Origin: DASXAQ01 sp036406615
GTDB lineage: Bacteria > Actinomycetota > UBA4738
Direction: 5' to 3'
Assembly (NCBI GenBank): GCA_036406615.1
Contig: DASXAQ010000044.1
Coordinates: 1 to 55,916, forward strand
DNA: 55,916 nt
Positions 43,547 through 52,913 of the stretch are shown here, piece after piece (position 1 is the stretch's first letter; each line of letters opens with the position of its first letter). The notes beneath the pieces are model-generated. The model had not been told where the DNA came from. It ran no database searches and saw only the letters and a program-made list of their open reading frames with translations. A program made the position numbers and the translations under genes.

Positions 43547-45940
43547 ATGCGCAGCTGTCCCTCGTGCGGGACGAGCGTCCCGGGTGACACGAAGTTCTGT
43601 CCCGCCTGCGGCGGCTCCATGAGCCTGACCTGTCCCGCCTGCGCGTCCGCCGTCGAGGAACTCTGGCACTTCTGTCCCGTGTGCAGCGGCCCCCTGTCGC
43701 GACAGTGCACGGCCTGCGGAGCGCTCGTGTCGGTGTCGGCGTCCTTCTGCAATGCCTGCGGCTGGCCGCTCGACGCGGCGCCCAGGCAACAGCCGGCGCG
43801 CGCGACGATGACGATCGTGTTCGCGGTGGCGCAGGGCCGCGCCGAGCCCGACCGGGCCTCGCTGAACGACCGGCTGAGCGCCCTGTCGGAGGTCGCCCGC
43901 GGCTGGGGCGGTCGGGCCCAGCGCATGCCGGGCAATCGCCTGCGCGTGTTGTTCGGGCTGCCCGAAGCGGGCGACGGCGCGGCGCGCGGTTCGGCATCCG
44001 ATGAGACGTCCGGTGAGGGTGCGGCTGCGCCGACCGACCCCGCGGCCGGCGATTCGGTCGGGCGGGCGATCCGCGCGGCGATCGACCTGGTCTCCGCCGG
44101 TGCCGGCGACGGTTCCTTGCCCGATGCGATCGGCGTACGCGTCGGCGTGGCGACCGGTGACGTGGTGCTCCCCGACTTCGGCGCCGAGGACCCGATCGTG
44201 GCCGGCCCGGTGGTCAACGTGGCCGCCACGCTGGCCGACGCGTCGAAACCCGGCCGCGTGCTGGTCGAGGAGGGCACGTACCTGGCGGCCGGAGGCCGGT
44301 TCCGCTTCGGTCGGCCGCGGCTGATGGACGGTGACGAGCGCACCGGAGGCGAGGTCCTGGCCCGCCGGCTCCTGCTGGAGGGCGAGGACGACGCCGACGA
44401 CGTGGTGCCGCCCCCGCCGGTCGCCGGGCCGTCCGAGGCTGCCCCGGCCGCGAACGGTGCCGAGGAGGCGCCCGCGCCGGAGGGGATCGAGATGGTCGTG
44501 GCGCCGAGCGGAGCACCGCCGGCCGAGAGCCCGGTCGACCGCGCCCGCGCGCTGGAGCGATCGGGCGACGAGCAGGCCGCCGACGGCAACGGCGAGGACG
44601 CGGCGCGCCTGTACCTCGAGGCGCTGTCGCTCGCGCGCGTCGAGCCGGCGCTCACGGGCGAGCGAGCGCGGCTGTGCGTGAAGGCGCTGAAGCTGGCGAC
44701 GGGGGAGGCGGGCGCGTCCGGGGCCGCACTTCGCGACCCCGCGGCCATGGAGGACCTGGTCGCCGAAGGCCTGGCCAGCGCCGCCGACGAGGAGACGCAC
44801 GCATGGCTGCTGGCGCTCAAGGGCGCGTGCGCCGAGCAGTGGTCGGGCCGCGCCGAGGACCCGGTCTCGCTCGCTGAGCGCATCGATGTCGCTGAGGCGG
44901 CGCGCTCCATCGCGGAGACCCTGCGCGCGCCGGAACTCCGCGCGTTCGTCGGGCGAACGCTCGACTGGCTGTACTGGGCCGCGGGCGACTACGCGGCCGC
45001 GGTGCAGAACGCGCGCTGGATGCTGTCGGTCGCCGACCAGGTCGACGACGCGGCCGAGCGCGCGGAGATCATCGTTCGAAGCGCGTTCACGATCATGTGC
45101 GTGCAGGGCCGGTACGCAGAGGTGTCCGAGCTCTCGCGCCGGGCCGCCGCGCTCGCGCGGCTTGGCGGGCCGCACGCGCGCATGCACGCGACGTTCCTCA
45201 CGATCAGCGCGGCGTATCACCGCGGGCGCTGGTCCGAGCTGCTGCCCGAGCTCCAGGAGCATCTCGACGCGCTGCTCGAGGATCCGGACTCGCACTGCCC
45301 GTTCGTGCGCGGCGGGACGGCGCTCGGGGCGCTGGCGCTCGCGCAGATGGGCGACCGGGAACGGGCCGCCGAGGTCGCGTCGCGCGTGCCCATCGACGAC
45401 GCGTCGCCGGGCATGGTCGATGGCCTGCTCGCGCGGTACGCGGTGGCGTTCGGCGACGCGCGGTCGGCCAAGGAGCTCGCCGGGCGCGTGCTGGCCACCG
45501 CCGACGAACCCGAGGCGGCCGTCGCGATGATCGAGGCGCTGGCCTCCCTGCAGGAGTGGGAGGCGCTGCTCAGCTTCGTGGCCGAGGCCAGGGAGATGGC
45601 GGGCGGCATGGCGTTCCTGGAGCCGGTGTGCGATCGCGCGGAGGGGCTCGCCGAGGCGGCGACCGGCAACCGGTGGCGCGCCCTGGAGTCGCTGCGCGGC
45701 GCGCTCGGCGCGTTCGAGAGTCTCAGCGTTCCGTTCGAGGCCGCGCGGACCCGCGAGTTCATCGCGGTGATCGCCCTGCCCGAGGAGGCGCGTGACCTGC
45801 TCGAGCACGCGGCCGCCACGTACGAGCGCCTGGGCGCCACGGCGTACGCCGAACGCGCGCGCCGGGCGCTGCGCGACATCGCTCCCGCGTCCGACGCGGG
45901 CGACTGGCCGCAGGCGAGCGGCTCGGCCGCCGGGTTCTGA
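43547..45940 (+). CDS. Triple zinc-ribbon protein with degenerate cyclase domain and helical repeats
   Basis: A 797-residue protein. Six CxxC pairs in residues 4-71 form three zinc ribbons. The domain after it (about residues 88-290) aligns with the class III cyclase of the 27105 product but lacks its catalytic residues: FCDLKG becomes FAVAQG, GDAVMAVFGLP becomes GNRLRVLFGLP, and VNVAARLE becomes VNVAATLA. An Ala/Pro/Glu-rich linker and a long TPR-like helical region follow; there is no P-loop ATPase. It is likely a pseudocyclase that binds nucleotide or partners. AGAGGAGAAG precedes the ATG. It is divergent from the cupredoxin gene. Confidence 0.82.
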   Translation: MRSCPSCGTSVPGDTKFCPACGGSMSLTCPACASAVEELWHFCPVCSGPLSRQCTACGALVSVSASFCNACGWPLDAAPRQQPARATMTIVFAVAQGRAEPDRASLNDRLSALSEVARGWGGRAQRMPGNRLRVLFGLPEAGDGAARGSASDETSGEGAAAPTDPAAGDSVGRAIRAAIDLVSAGAGDGSLPDAIGVRVGVATGDVVLPDFGAEDPIVAGPVVNVAATLADASKPGRVLVEEGTYLAAGGRFRFGRPRLMDGDERTGGEVLARRLLLEGEDDADDVVPPPPVAGPSEAAPAANGAEEAPAPEGIEMVVAPSGAPPAESPVDRARALERSGDEQAADGNGEDAARLYLEALSLARVEPALTGERARLCVKALKLATGEAGASGAALRDPAAMEDLVAEGLASAADEETHAWLLALKGACAEQWSGRAEDPVSLAERIDVAEAARSIAETLRAPELRAFVGRTLDWLYWAAGDYAAAVQNARWMLSVADQVDDAAERAEIIVRSAFTIMCVQGRYAEVSELSRRAAALARLGGPHARMHATFLTISAAYHRGRWSELLPELQEHLDALLEDPDSHCPFVRGGTALGALALAQMGDRERAAEVASRVPIDDASPGMVDGLLARYAVAFGDARSAKELAGRVLATADEPEAAVAMIEALASLQEWEALLSFVAEAREMAGGMAFLEPVCDRAEGLAEAATGNRWRALESLRGALGAFESLSVPFEAARTREFIAVIALPEEARDLLEHAAATYERLGATAYAERARRALRDIAPASDAGDWPQASGSAAGF

Positions 45941-45971
45941 CGACCCCGGCGGCTCCGGCAGACGGGACGCG

Positions 45972-45977
45972 TACCCT
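45972..45977 (+). promoter_or_regulatory. -10 box for dehydratase gene (copy 3)
   Basis: TACCCT, 9 nt before the GTG at 45987. Confidence 0.45.
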
Positions 45978-45986
45978 GTCCCGATC

Positions 45987-46958
45987 GTGATCGGGCTGAA
46001 GGACGTCCAGGCCGCCGCCGAGCGCATCGGCGACGCGGCCCATCGAACGCCGGTGCTCACGTCGCGCACGCTCGACGAACGCGCCGGCGCCAGCGTCTTC
46101 GTCAAGGCGGAGCATCTGCAGCGCGGCGGCTCGTTCAAGATCCGCGGCGCGACCAACCGGGTGGCGGCGTTGAGCGATGACGAACGCCGCCGGGGCGTGT
46201 TCGCGTACTCGTCCGGCAACCATGCCCAGGCGGTCGCGATCGCCGCGGCGGGCGTGGGCGCGAAGGCCGTCGTGTTGATGCCGGCCGACGCGCCGGCGTC
46301 GAAGCTCGCGGCGACGCGCGGCTACGGCGCTCAGGTCGTGACGTACGACCGCTACCGCGACGATCGCGTGTCGATGGGCGCGCGGATGGCGTCGGAGCGC
46401 AACATGACGCTGGTCCCGCCGTACGACGACCCGCTGGTGATGGCCGGCCAGGGAACGGTCGCGCTCGAGCTGCTCGACGCCGTGGCCGGCATCGACGTGT
46501 TGCTCGTGCCCATCGGCGGCGGCGGCCTGATCGCCGGGTGCGCGACGGCCGCGAAGGCCCTGCGCCCGGGCATGCAGGTCTACGGCGTGGAACCGGAACG
46601 CGGCGACGACACGCGTCGTTCGCTGCGCGAAGGCCATCGCGTGCGGATCGACGTCCCGGACACGATCGCCGACGGCCTGCAGGCCGACGTTCCGGGAGAG
46701 CTCACGTTCGAGGTCAACCGGAAGGTCGTCGACGACATCCTGACCGTGAGCGACGGCCAGATCGTGGACGCGATGCGGTTCCTGTTCGAACGCATGAAGA
46801 CCGTCGTCGAGCCCAGCGGCGCGGTCGCGGTCGCGGCGGCGCTGGCGGCGCCGGCCCAGATCCGTGGCCGGCGCGCCGGGGTGGTCATTTCGGGCGGGAA
46901 CGTCGATGCGGCCAGGTTCGCCGAGCTGACGGCCACGGGCGCAGGGGCCGAAGGGTAG
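45987..46958 (+). CDS. Threonine/serine dehydratase or serine racemase-like (PLP fold-type II), copy 3
   Basis: A 323-residue enzyme. K51 in GGSFKIRGATNRV is the PLP lysine, SSGNHAQAVAIAA the substrate loop, GGGGLIAG the phosphate-binding loop, and ISGGNVD the C-terminal Ser. VVEPSGAVAVAAAL is the conserved helix. The spacing and SFK.RGA.N are closest to eukaryotic-type serine racemase and short threonine dehydratase. No ACT domain. It starts with GTG at 45987, near a TACCCT box. Its stop overlaps the -10 box of the next gene. Confidence 0.9.
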   Translation: MIGLKDVQAAAERIGDAAHRTPVLTSRTLDERAGASVFVKAEHLQRGGSFKIRGATNRVAALSDDERRRGVFAYSSGNHAQAVAIAAAGVGAKAVVLMPADAPASKLAATRGYGAQVVTYDRYRDDRVSMGARMASERNMTLVPPYDDPLVMAGQGTVALELLDAVAGIDVLLVPIGGGGLIAGCATAAKALRPGMQVYGVEPERGDDTRRSLREGHRVRIDVPDTIADGLQADVPGELTFEVNRKVVDDILTVSDGQIVDAMRFLFERMKTVVEPSGAVAVAAALAAPAQIRGRRAGVVISGGNVDAARFAELTATGAGAEG

Positions 46959-46961
46959 GAT
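46956..46961 (+). promoter_or_regulatory. -10 box for leaderless flavoprotein gene
   Basis: TAGGAT, 8 nt before the ATG at 46970; the first three bases are the stop codon of the preceding gene. Confidence 0.5.
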
Positions 46962-46969
46962 CGCCGCCG

Positions 46970-48157
46970 ATGGCGGAACGATTCGACGTGGCGGTGGTCG
47001 GCGCGGGCCCGGCTGGGTCGCTGTGCGCCTACCTGCTCTCGCGCGGCGGCGCCTCGGTGGTCCTGCTCGACCGGGCGAAGTTCCCGCGTGACAAGCCGTG
47101 CGGCGGGGGGCTCACCGCGCGGGCGACGCGGCTGCTGCCGTTCCCGGTGACGCCCGTCGTGGAAGTGCCCGTCCAGCGGTTCGAGATCCGCATGGCGTAC
47201 GGCGAATCGGTGCGCCGGCGAACGCGCGATCCGCTCGTGTTCATGACGCAGCGCCGCTGTCTGGATGCCTACCTGGCGGAGCGCGCTGCCGAGGCGGGCG
47301 CCGACTTCCGCGACGGCACGCGCGTGGACGCACTCGAGCGCGACAACGGCGGAATGCGCGTGGGGATTCCCAAGGGCTCCATCCACGCCGGCATGGTCGT
47401 GGGCGCCGACGGTGCCAACGGCGTTTCGGCGCGAGCGCTCGGGCTCGGCGGCGTGATCGACCACGGCGTGGCCCTGGAGGGGAACCTTCCCTACGACGAG
47501 ATCGACGCCGCCCGCTACGGCGGCAGCGCGGTCATCGAGATCGGCACGGTGCCGGGCGGCTACGGATGGATCTTCCCGAAGGCCGACCACGTGAACTTCG
47601 GCGTCGGCGGATGGGAGGTCGAGGGACCGAACCTGCGCCGCCACCTCGAGCGGCTGTGCCGCGAGCACGCGGTGCCGGTCGAACGGCTGCGCAATCTCCG
47701 CGGCCACCGGCTGCCGACGAGGCGCCCGGGCGCTCCGTTGGCCGCCGAGCGGGCGATGCTGGTCGGGGACGCCGCCGGCCTGGTCGACCCCTGGACCGGC
47801 GATGGGATGTTCGAAGCGTTCGCCAGCGCGAGGCACGCTGCCGACGCGGTCGCCGACGTGCTGCACGGACGCCAGACGAGCCTTGCGCCGTACGAGGCGG
47901 CGCTCGGGCGGCACCTGGACCGCGGGACGGCGCTCGCATGGGACGTGAAGACGCTGTTCGAACGCGTGCCGAACCTGTTCTTCGCGGTGGCGCGCACCGG
48001 GCCGGGGTGGCGACTGGTCGAGCGCTTCATCCGGCGCCATCGCGACGGCAGCGAGCGGCTCAGCCTCCGCGGGCGCGCGGCCGTGGCCGGCCTGACGGCG
48101 GTCTCGCGCGCGCTGGACAGCCCCGGGTACGGGTTCTGGCGCGCTCGCGCCGGGTGA
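46970..48157 (+). CDS. Geranylgeranyl reductase-family FAD-dependent oxidoreductase
   Basis: A 395-residue flavoprotein. The dinucleotide-binding VAVVGAGPAGSLCAYLL opens the protein; LLDRAKFPRDKPCGGGLTARA is the signature of geranylgeranyl reductases, and GDAAGLVDPWTGDGMFEA the second FAD motif near residues 260-280. Such enzymes saturate isoprenoid double bonds in quinones, chlorophyll or membrane lipids. The prenyl substrate is unknown here. No transmembrane helix. The start is supported by TAGGAT 8 nt before it, and the next gene (uppP) also handles polyprenyl chains. Confidence 0.9.
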   Translation: MAERFDVAVVGAGPAGSLCAYLLSRGGASVVLLDRAKFPRDKPCGGGLTARATRLLPFPVTPVVEVPVQRFEIRMAYGESVRRRTRDPLVFMTQRRCLDAYLAERAAEAGADFRDGTRVDALERDNGGMRVGIPKGSIHAGMVVGADGANGVSARALGLGGVIDHGVALEGNLPYDEIDAARYGGSAVIEIGTVPGGYGWIFPKADHVNFGVGGWEVEGPNLRRHLERLCREHAVPVERLRNLRGHRLPTRRPGAPLAAERAMLVGDAAGLVDPWTGDGMFEAFASARHAADAVADVLHGRQTSLAPYEAALGRHLDRGTALAWDVKTLFERVPNLFFAVARTGPGWRLVERFIRRHRDGSERLSLRGRAAVAGLTAVSRALDSPGYGFWRARAG

Positions 48158-48199
48158 GCCGTCTTCGTTTCCATACTTTCGCCACGCCGGTTTCCATTG

Positions 48200-48216
48200 C
48201 CCGCCCCTACGGCGGG
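48200..48216 (+). terminator. Hairpin downstream of the flavoprotein gene
   Basis: CCCGCC (48200-48205), loop CCTAC, GGCGGG (48211-48216), then TTGT. The region before it holds a short repeat GTTTCCAT, whose meaning is unclear. Confidence 0.45.
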
Positions 48217-48270
48217 TTGTAGCCTCGCCGGGCTTCGGCATCCCGCCGCCAACCGACGAAAGCGCGCGCC

Positions 48271-49164
48271 ATGCTGACCTACTTCCAGGCGATCGTGATG
48301 GGGGCCATCCAGGGCTTCACCGAGCTGTTCCCGGTCTCCAGCCTCGGTCACGCGGTGATCATCCCCTCGCTGATCCCCGGCTGGCACAATCTGGCTGCGG
48401 CGCAAGCCGAACCGGAGTCCTTCTTCCTTGCGTTCCTCGTGTTGTTGCACGTCGGCACCGCGGTCGCGTTGCTGATCTTCTTCTGGCGTGAGTGGGTGCG
48501 CATCGTCGGCGGGTTCATCACGTCGATCCGCTACCGGCGCATCGAGACGCCGGACGAACGACTCGCATGGCTGCTGATCGTGGCGACGATCCCCGCCGGC
48601 CTCGTGGGCGTGATTGCCGAGCACGAGCTGCGCATCGTGTTCGCCAAACCCTTGGCCGCGAGCCTGCTGCTGATGGTCAATGGCTTGATCCTGCTTGCGG
48701 GCGAACGGTTCCGAAAGCGGGCGGCCGTGCGCGAGATGGCCGTGCAGCACGGCACGATCCCGGGCACGCAGGACCGCCGTCTCGACACCCTGGGCTTCAA
48801 GGAGGCCGGCGTCATCGGCCTCGCGCAGGTGCTGGCGCTGTTCGCCGGGATCAGTCGCTCGGGCATCACCATGGTCGCCGGGCTCGTGCGCGGGCTCAGC
48901 CACGAGGACGCCGCCCGGTTCTCGTTCCTGCTGGCGACTCCCATCATCCTGGCCGCAGGCGTCTACAAGCTGCCGGACCTCACCGGGTCGCTCGGCAACG
49001 GCATCCGGTCGCAGGCCGTGGTGGGCGGCATCGCCGCGGGCATCGCGGCCTACCTCTCGGTGAAGTTCCTGGTGCGGTGGTTCGAGACCCGCACGCTCAC
49101 GCCGTTCGCGATCTACTGCCTGGTCGCGGGGGCCGCCGCGTCGCTCTGGTTCGCGTTCACCTGA
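48271..49164 (+). CDS. uppP: Undecaprenyl-diphosphatase
   Basis: A 297-residue membrane enzyme of the BacA/UppP family that recycles undecaprenyl pyrophosphate to the carrier lipid used in wall synthesis. Hydrophobic helices run along the whole protein. The catalytic segments are visible: GFTELFPVSSLGHAVI near the N-terminus (Glu and Ser of the active site) and GISRSGITMVAGL (the SRSG Arg loop) near residue 190. The SSLGH in place of the common SSTGH is a small variation. No strong ribosome site was seen; ATG at 48271. The next gene is ppk. Confidence 0.95.
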   Translation: MLTYFQAIVMGAIQGFTELFPVSSLGHAVIIPSLIPGWHNLAAAQAEPESFFLAFLVLLHVGTAVALLIFFWREWVRIVGGFITSIRYRRIETPDERLAWLLIVATIPAGLVGVIAEHELRIVFAKPLAASLLLMVNGLILLAGERFRKRAAVREMAVQHGTIPGTQDRRLDTLGFKEAGVIGLAQVLALFAGISRSGITMVAGLVRGLSHEDAARFSFLLATPIILAAGVYKLPDLTGSLGNGIRSQAVVGGIAAGIAAYLSVKFLVRWFETRTLTPFAIYCLVAGAAASLWFAFT

Positions 49165-49195
49165 GAGGCTGCGAGGCCCAGTTGGGAGCGGGGCC

Positions 49196-49201
49196 TATAA
49201 T
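49196..49201 (+). promoter_or_regulatory. -10 box for ppk operon
   Basis: Perfect TATAAT, about 51 bp before the ppk GTG; no convincing -35. A leader of about 45 nt is expected. Confidence 0.6.
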
Positions 49202-49252
49202 CCCATTCACTTCGGCGGCTTCCCTGGCCGACCCAGCACACGGTGAGGCCCC

Positions 49253-51439
49253 GTGACGACGGTGAACCCAGAAGACTCTCGACAGCGCCCACCCGCCGCG
49301 GCCGCGGCCGCGAGTCCCGGTGCGCCGTCCCAATCGGCGCCCCTTGCGGCGGTGCCCGGCGCCGCCATCGAGGCCGACTCCCAGCCGCAGTTCATCAACC
49401 GCGAGGTGTCGTGGCTGGACTTCAACTCCCGCGTCCTGGCCCTCGCCGAGGACCCGTCAACACCGCTGCTCGAGCGCGTGAAGTTCCTGGCGATCCACAC
49501 CTCGAACCTGGACGAGTACTTCCAGATCCGCGTCGCCGGCCTGAAGGAGCAGGTGGCCGCCGGCGTGGCGGTGACCTCGCCCGACGGCATGACGCCGACG
49601 GAGCAGCTCGAACGCATCCGCGAGAGCGCGGACGAGCAGGCCGCCCGCGTCGTGCGCGTGTTCCGCGGCGAACTGGTGCCGGCGCTTCGCGCCGAGGGCG
49701 TCAACCTCTGCAGCTGGTCCGACCTGTCGCCGGACGACCGCGCGCACCTGCGCAAGGTGTTCGAGGACCAGATCTTTCCCGTCCTGACGCCGCTGTCGGT
49801 CGACCCGGCCCACCCCTTCCCCTATATCTCGAACCTGTCACTGAACCTCGCGGTCGTCGTGCGGGACCCGAAGAGCCTGGACGCCCGGTTCGCCCGGGTG
49901 AAGGTGCCCGCGCTGCTGCCCCGGTTCCTGCAGACGCAGGACGGGAGTGCGTTCGTCCCGTTGGAGCAGGTCATCGCCGCGCACCTTGCCGACCTGTTCC
50001 CGGGGATGGAGGTCGTCTCGCACCACGTGTTCCGCATCACGCGCAACGCGGATCTGGAGCTCGAGGAGGACGAGGCCGAGGACCTGCTGGAGGCGGTGGA
50101 GACCATCCTTCGCCTGCGCCGCCTGTCGCAGATGGTCGTGCGGCTCGAGGCCGAGCGAACCATGCCGGAGAACCTGCTCTCGCTGCTCGCACGGGAGCTC
50201 GAGCTGGAGCCGTACGACGTCTACCGGGTGAGCGGGCTGCTCGGCCTGGACCAGCTGTGGTCGATCCACGCGATCGACCGCCCCGATCTGAAGGACGAAC
50301 CGTGGGCGCCGACCACCCAGGTCCGCCTGGCCGCGCCGCCGTCCGGCCCGGCCGTCGACGTCTTTCGCGCCATGCGTCGCGGCGACCTGCTGGTGCACCA
50401 CCCGTACGACTCGTTCAAGACCTCGGTCGAGGCGTTCGTCGAGCGCGCGGCACGCGACCCGGCTGTGCGCGCGATCAAGCAGACGCTGTACCGAACGTCG
50501 GGGCGCGACAGCCCCATCGTGCACTCGCTGATCCGCGCGGCGGAAGCCGGCAAGCAGGTGGTGGCGCTCGTCGAACTGAAGGCTCGGTTCGACGAACAGA
50601 CGAACATCAACTGGGCGAGGGTCCTGGAAGAGGCGGGCGTGCACGTCGTGTACGGCCTCGTCGGGCTGAAGACCCACGCGAAGATCGCGCTGGTGGTCCG
50701 GGAGGAGGATGATGGCATCCGGCTGTACTGCCACGTCGGCACCGGCAACTACAACCCGACCACCGCCAAGACGTACGAGGACCTGGGCCTGTTCACCACC
50801 GACCGCGACGTCTGCGAGGACGCCGTCGACCTGTTCAACTCGCTCACCGGCTACAGCCGGCACGTGGACTACCGCAAGCTGCTGGTCGCGCCCACCCTGC
50901 TTCGTTCGCGCCTGCTGGAGCTGATCCAGCGGGAGACGGAGGCCGGCGCGGACGGCCGAATCGTCATCAAGCTGAACAGCCTGGTGGACGGCGAGATGAT
51001 CCGGGCGCTGTACGGCGCCTCGCAGGCCGGCGCGAGCGTCGACCTGATCGTGCGCGGCATCTGCTGCCTGCGTCCCGGCGTCCCGGGCCTTTCGCAGAAC
51101 ATCCGCGTGCGCTCGATCGTCGGACGGTTCCTCGAGCACTCGCGGATCTTCCGCTTCGGCGCCGACGGCCGCGACCCGGTGTACTACCTGGGCTCGGCCG
51201 ACCTGATGCCGCGCAACCTGGACCGCCGCGTCGAGGCCGTGGCGCCGGTCGAGGATCCCGTCCTGCAGCAGCGCCTCCAGGAGATCCTGGACGTGGAGCT
51301 CGCCGACGACTCGCTTGCGTGGGCGCTCGGTCCCGCAGGCGAATGGGCGAAGGTGCCGACGCACCGTGGCGTCAACTCGCACCGGCGGCTTCAGGAGCTC
51401 GCGCTGCGGCGGGCCGCCATGGAGCCGGACCGCTCGTAG
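49253..51439 (+). CDS. ppk1: Polyphosphate kinase 1
   Basis: A 728-residue enzyme that builds polyphosphate from ATP. An N-terminal Ala/Pro-rich stretch of about 40 residues precedes the core: FINREVSWLDFNSRVLALAED is the usual start of the family, FPYISNLSLNLAVVV comes next, and the catalytic half contains GLKTHAKIALVVR and CHVGTGNYNPTTAKTYEDLGLFTTD, whose His is the autophosphorylation site. NSLVDGEMIRALYGASQAG and SADLMPRNLDRRVE complete the active site. GTG start at 49253. It is followed 4 bp later by the CYTH/CHAD gene. Confidence 0.97.
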   Translation: MTTVNPEDSRQRPPAAAAAASPGAPSQSAPLAAVPGAAIEADSQPQFINREVSWLDFNSRVLALAEDPSTPLLERVKFLAIHTSNLDEYFQIRVAGLKEQVAAGVAVTSPDGMTPTEQLERIRESADEQAARVVRVFRGELVPALRAEGVNLCSWSDLSPDDRAHLRKVFEDQIFPVLTPLSVDPAHPFPYISNLSLNLAVVVRDPKSLDARFARVKVPALLPRFLQTQDGSAFVPLEQVIAAHLADLFPGMEVVSHHVFRITRNADLELEEDEAEDLLEAVETILRLRRLSQMVVRLEAERTMPENLLSLLARELELEPYDVYRVSGLLGLDQLWSIHAIDRPDLKDEPWAPTTQVRLAAPPSGPAVDVFRAMRRGDLLVHHPYDSFKTSVEAFVERAARDPAVRAIKQTLYRTSGRDSPIVHSLIRAAEAGKQVVALVELKARFDEQTNINWARVLEEAGVHVVYGLVGLKTHAKIALVVREEDDGIRLYCHVGTGNYNPTTAKTYEDLGLFTTDRDVCEDAVDLFNSLTGYSRHVDYRKLLVAPTLLRSRLLELIQRETEAGADGRIVIKLNSLVDGEMIRALYGASQAGASVDLIVRGICCLRPGVPGLSQNIRVRSIVGRFLEHSRIFRFGADGRDPVYYLGSADLMPRNLDRRVEAVAPVEDPVLQQRLQEILDVELADDSLAWALGPAGEWAKVPTHRGVNSHRRLQELALRRAAMEPDRS

Positions 51440-51443
51440 GCCG

Positions 51444-52913
51444 ATGCGCGAGCGAGAGGTCAAGCTCGCGGCGCCGCCGGGGTTCGTCCCTCCGGCCTTC
51501 GACGAGCCCGGGATGCGGGCCGTGCCTCAGCAGCCGCGCGAGTACGACACCGTCTACGTCGACACGCCGGACCTTCGGCTCGCGCGCTGGCGGTGCTCGC
51601 TCCGTCATCGAAGCGGCGAAGGGTGGACGCTGAAGCTGCCTTCCGAGGACGAGGGAGACGTCCTGGAGCGCGACGAGATCCTGTTCGAGGACGACTCCGT
51701 CGTGCCGCCGGCGCGGGCGCTGGATCTGGTGAGCGCGTTCGTCCGGCAGGAGTCGCTGGAGCCGGTCGTGCGCCTGCACACCGTGCGACGCCCGCTGCAG
51801 CTGATGAACGACGCGGGCCGTCCGCTCGGGGAGATCGTGCTGGACGACGTGGCGGTGGAGGGCGCGCCGGGGTTTCGCGAGGTCGAGGTGGAGGTGCAGC
51901 CCGAGGTCTCGGCGGCGACGCTGGACGGCCTGGTGCAGCGCCTGCGGGCCGCGGGGGCCGGCGGTGCCGACCCGATGCCGAAGTACCTGCGCGCGCTCGG
52001 GCCGCGCGCGGGCCGCCGGCCCGAGCTGGACCTGACGGAGCCCGCGCGCCACGCGACCGTCGCCGAGGTCGTTCGCTTCGCGCTGTCGTCGTCGACCGAG
52101 CGGCTGTTGCGTCACGACCCGGGCGTCCGCCTCGGGACGGATCCCGAGGCGGTGCACCAGGCGCGCGTGGCGACGCGACGGCTGCGGTCGGATCTGAAGA
52201 CGTTCCTGTCGCTGCTCGACGCCGACTGGGCGCAGGGCCTGCGGCGAGACCTCCGCTGGGTGGCGCGGCAGCTCGGCGTGGCCCGCGACGCCGATGTGCT
52301 GCTGGACCGGCTGCGCGGCCGGCTGCCCGACCTGCGGGAGGACGACCGGGCGCGGGCCATCGAGCTGCTGGCCGAGCTGTCGTGGTCGGGCGACCGTGCT
52401 CGCCAGGACCTCGTCACGGCGATGCGAGGCCGCCCGTATCTGTTGCTGCTCGATCGCCTGGTCGAGGGGTCGAGCGCGCCGCCGATCGCTGCAGCGCAGT
52501 CCGATCGACCGGCGGCGGAGGCGACGCAGCCGCTCGTGTCGCGGCAGTGGCGGCGCCTGCGGGCGTCGGTGGAGGCGTTGGGCCCCGAGCCGGCCGACTC
52601 GGAGCTGCACGAGGTGCGGATCGAGACGAAGCGAGCGCGGTACGCGGCCGAGGCCGCCGGTCCGGCGCTCGGCAAGCGCGTCCGCCGCTTCGCCAAGCGG
52701 GCCGCGACGCTGCAGGACGTTCTCGGCGAGCTGCAGGACTCGGTCGTCGCGCGGCGATGGCTTCGCAAGCACGGCATCGAAGCGGGCGGCTCGTTCGCGT
52801 ACGTCGCCGGCGAGTTGTCCGCTGCCGAGGAGCGGGCAGGACGCCAGGCGCGCGCACAGTGGCAACGCGCATGGAACCGCATGGCGAAGGCGGCCCGAAA
52901 GGCGGATCTGTGA
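51444..52913 (+). CDS. CYTH and CHAD domain protein
   Basis: A 489-residue protein. The CYTH domain (about residues 1-190) begins with ExExK (E3-R-E5-V-K7), the family's triphosphate- or phosphate-chain-binding start. The CHAD domain (about 205-489) has DPEAVHQARVATRRLRSDLKTF and the later HEVRIETKRARYAAE, both with the conserved His and basic residues that bind polyphosphate. The two domains together fit a polyphosphate-binding or triphosphatase protein. Directly between ppk and the MutT1-like gene, and its stop overlaps the next start by 4 bp (GTGA). Confidence 0.93.
   Translation: MREREVKLAAPPGFVPPAFDEPGMRAVPQQPREYDTVYVDTPDLRLARWRCSLRHRSGEGWTLKLPSEDEGDVLERDEILFEDDSVVPPARALDLVSAFVRQESLEPVVRLHTVRRPLQLMNDAGRPLGEIVLDDVAVEGAPGFREVEVEVQPEVSAATLDGLVQRLRAAGAGGADPMPKYLRALGPRAGRRPELDLTEPARHATVAEVVRFALSSSTERLLRHDPGVRLGTDPEAVHQARVATRRLRSDLKTFLSLLDADWAQGLRRDLRWVARQLGVARDADVLLDRLRGRLPDLREDDRARAIELLAELSWSGDRARQDLVTAMRGRPYLLLLDRLVEGSSAPPIAAAQSDRPAAEATQPLVSRQWRRLRASVEALGPEPADSELHEVRIETKRARYAAEAAGPALGKRVRRFAKRAATLQDVLGELQDSVVARRWLRKHGIEAGGSFAYVAGELSAAEERAGRQARAQWQRAWNRMAKAARKADL

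Noticed and set aside
43472..46219. 915-codon minus-strand open frame opposite the pseudocyclase
   Set aside because: Shadow frame; the plus-strand gene has zinc ribbons, a ribosome site and a coherent fold.
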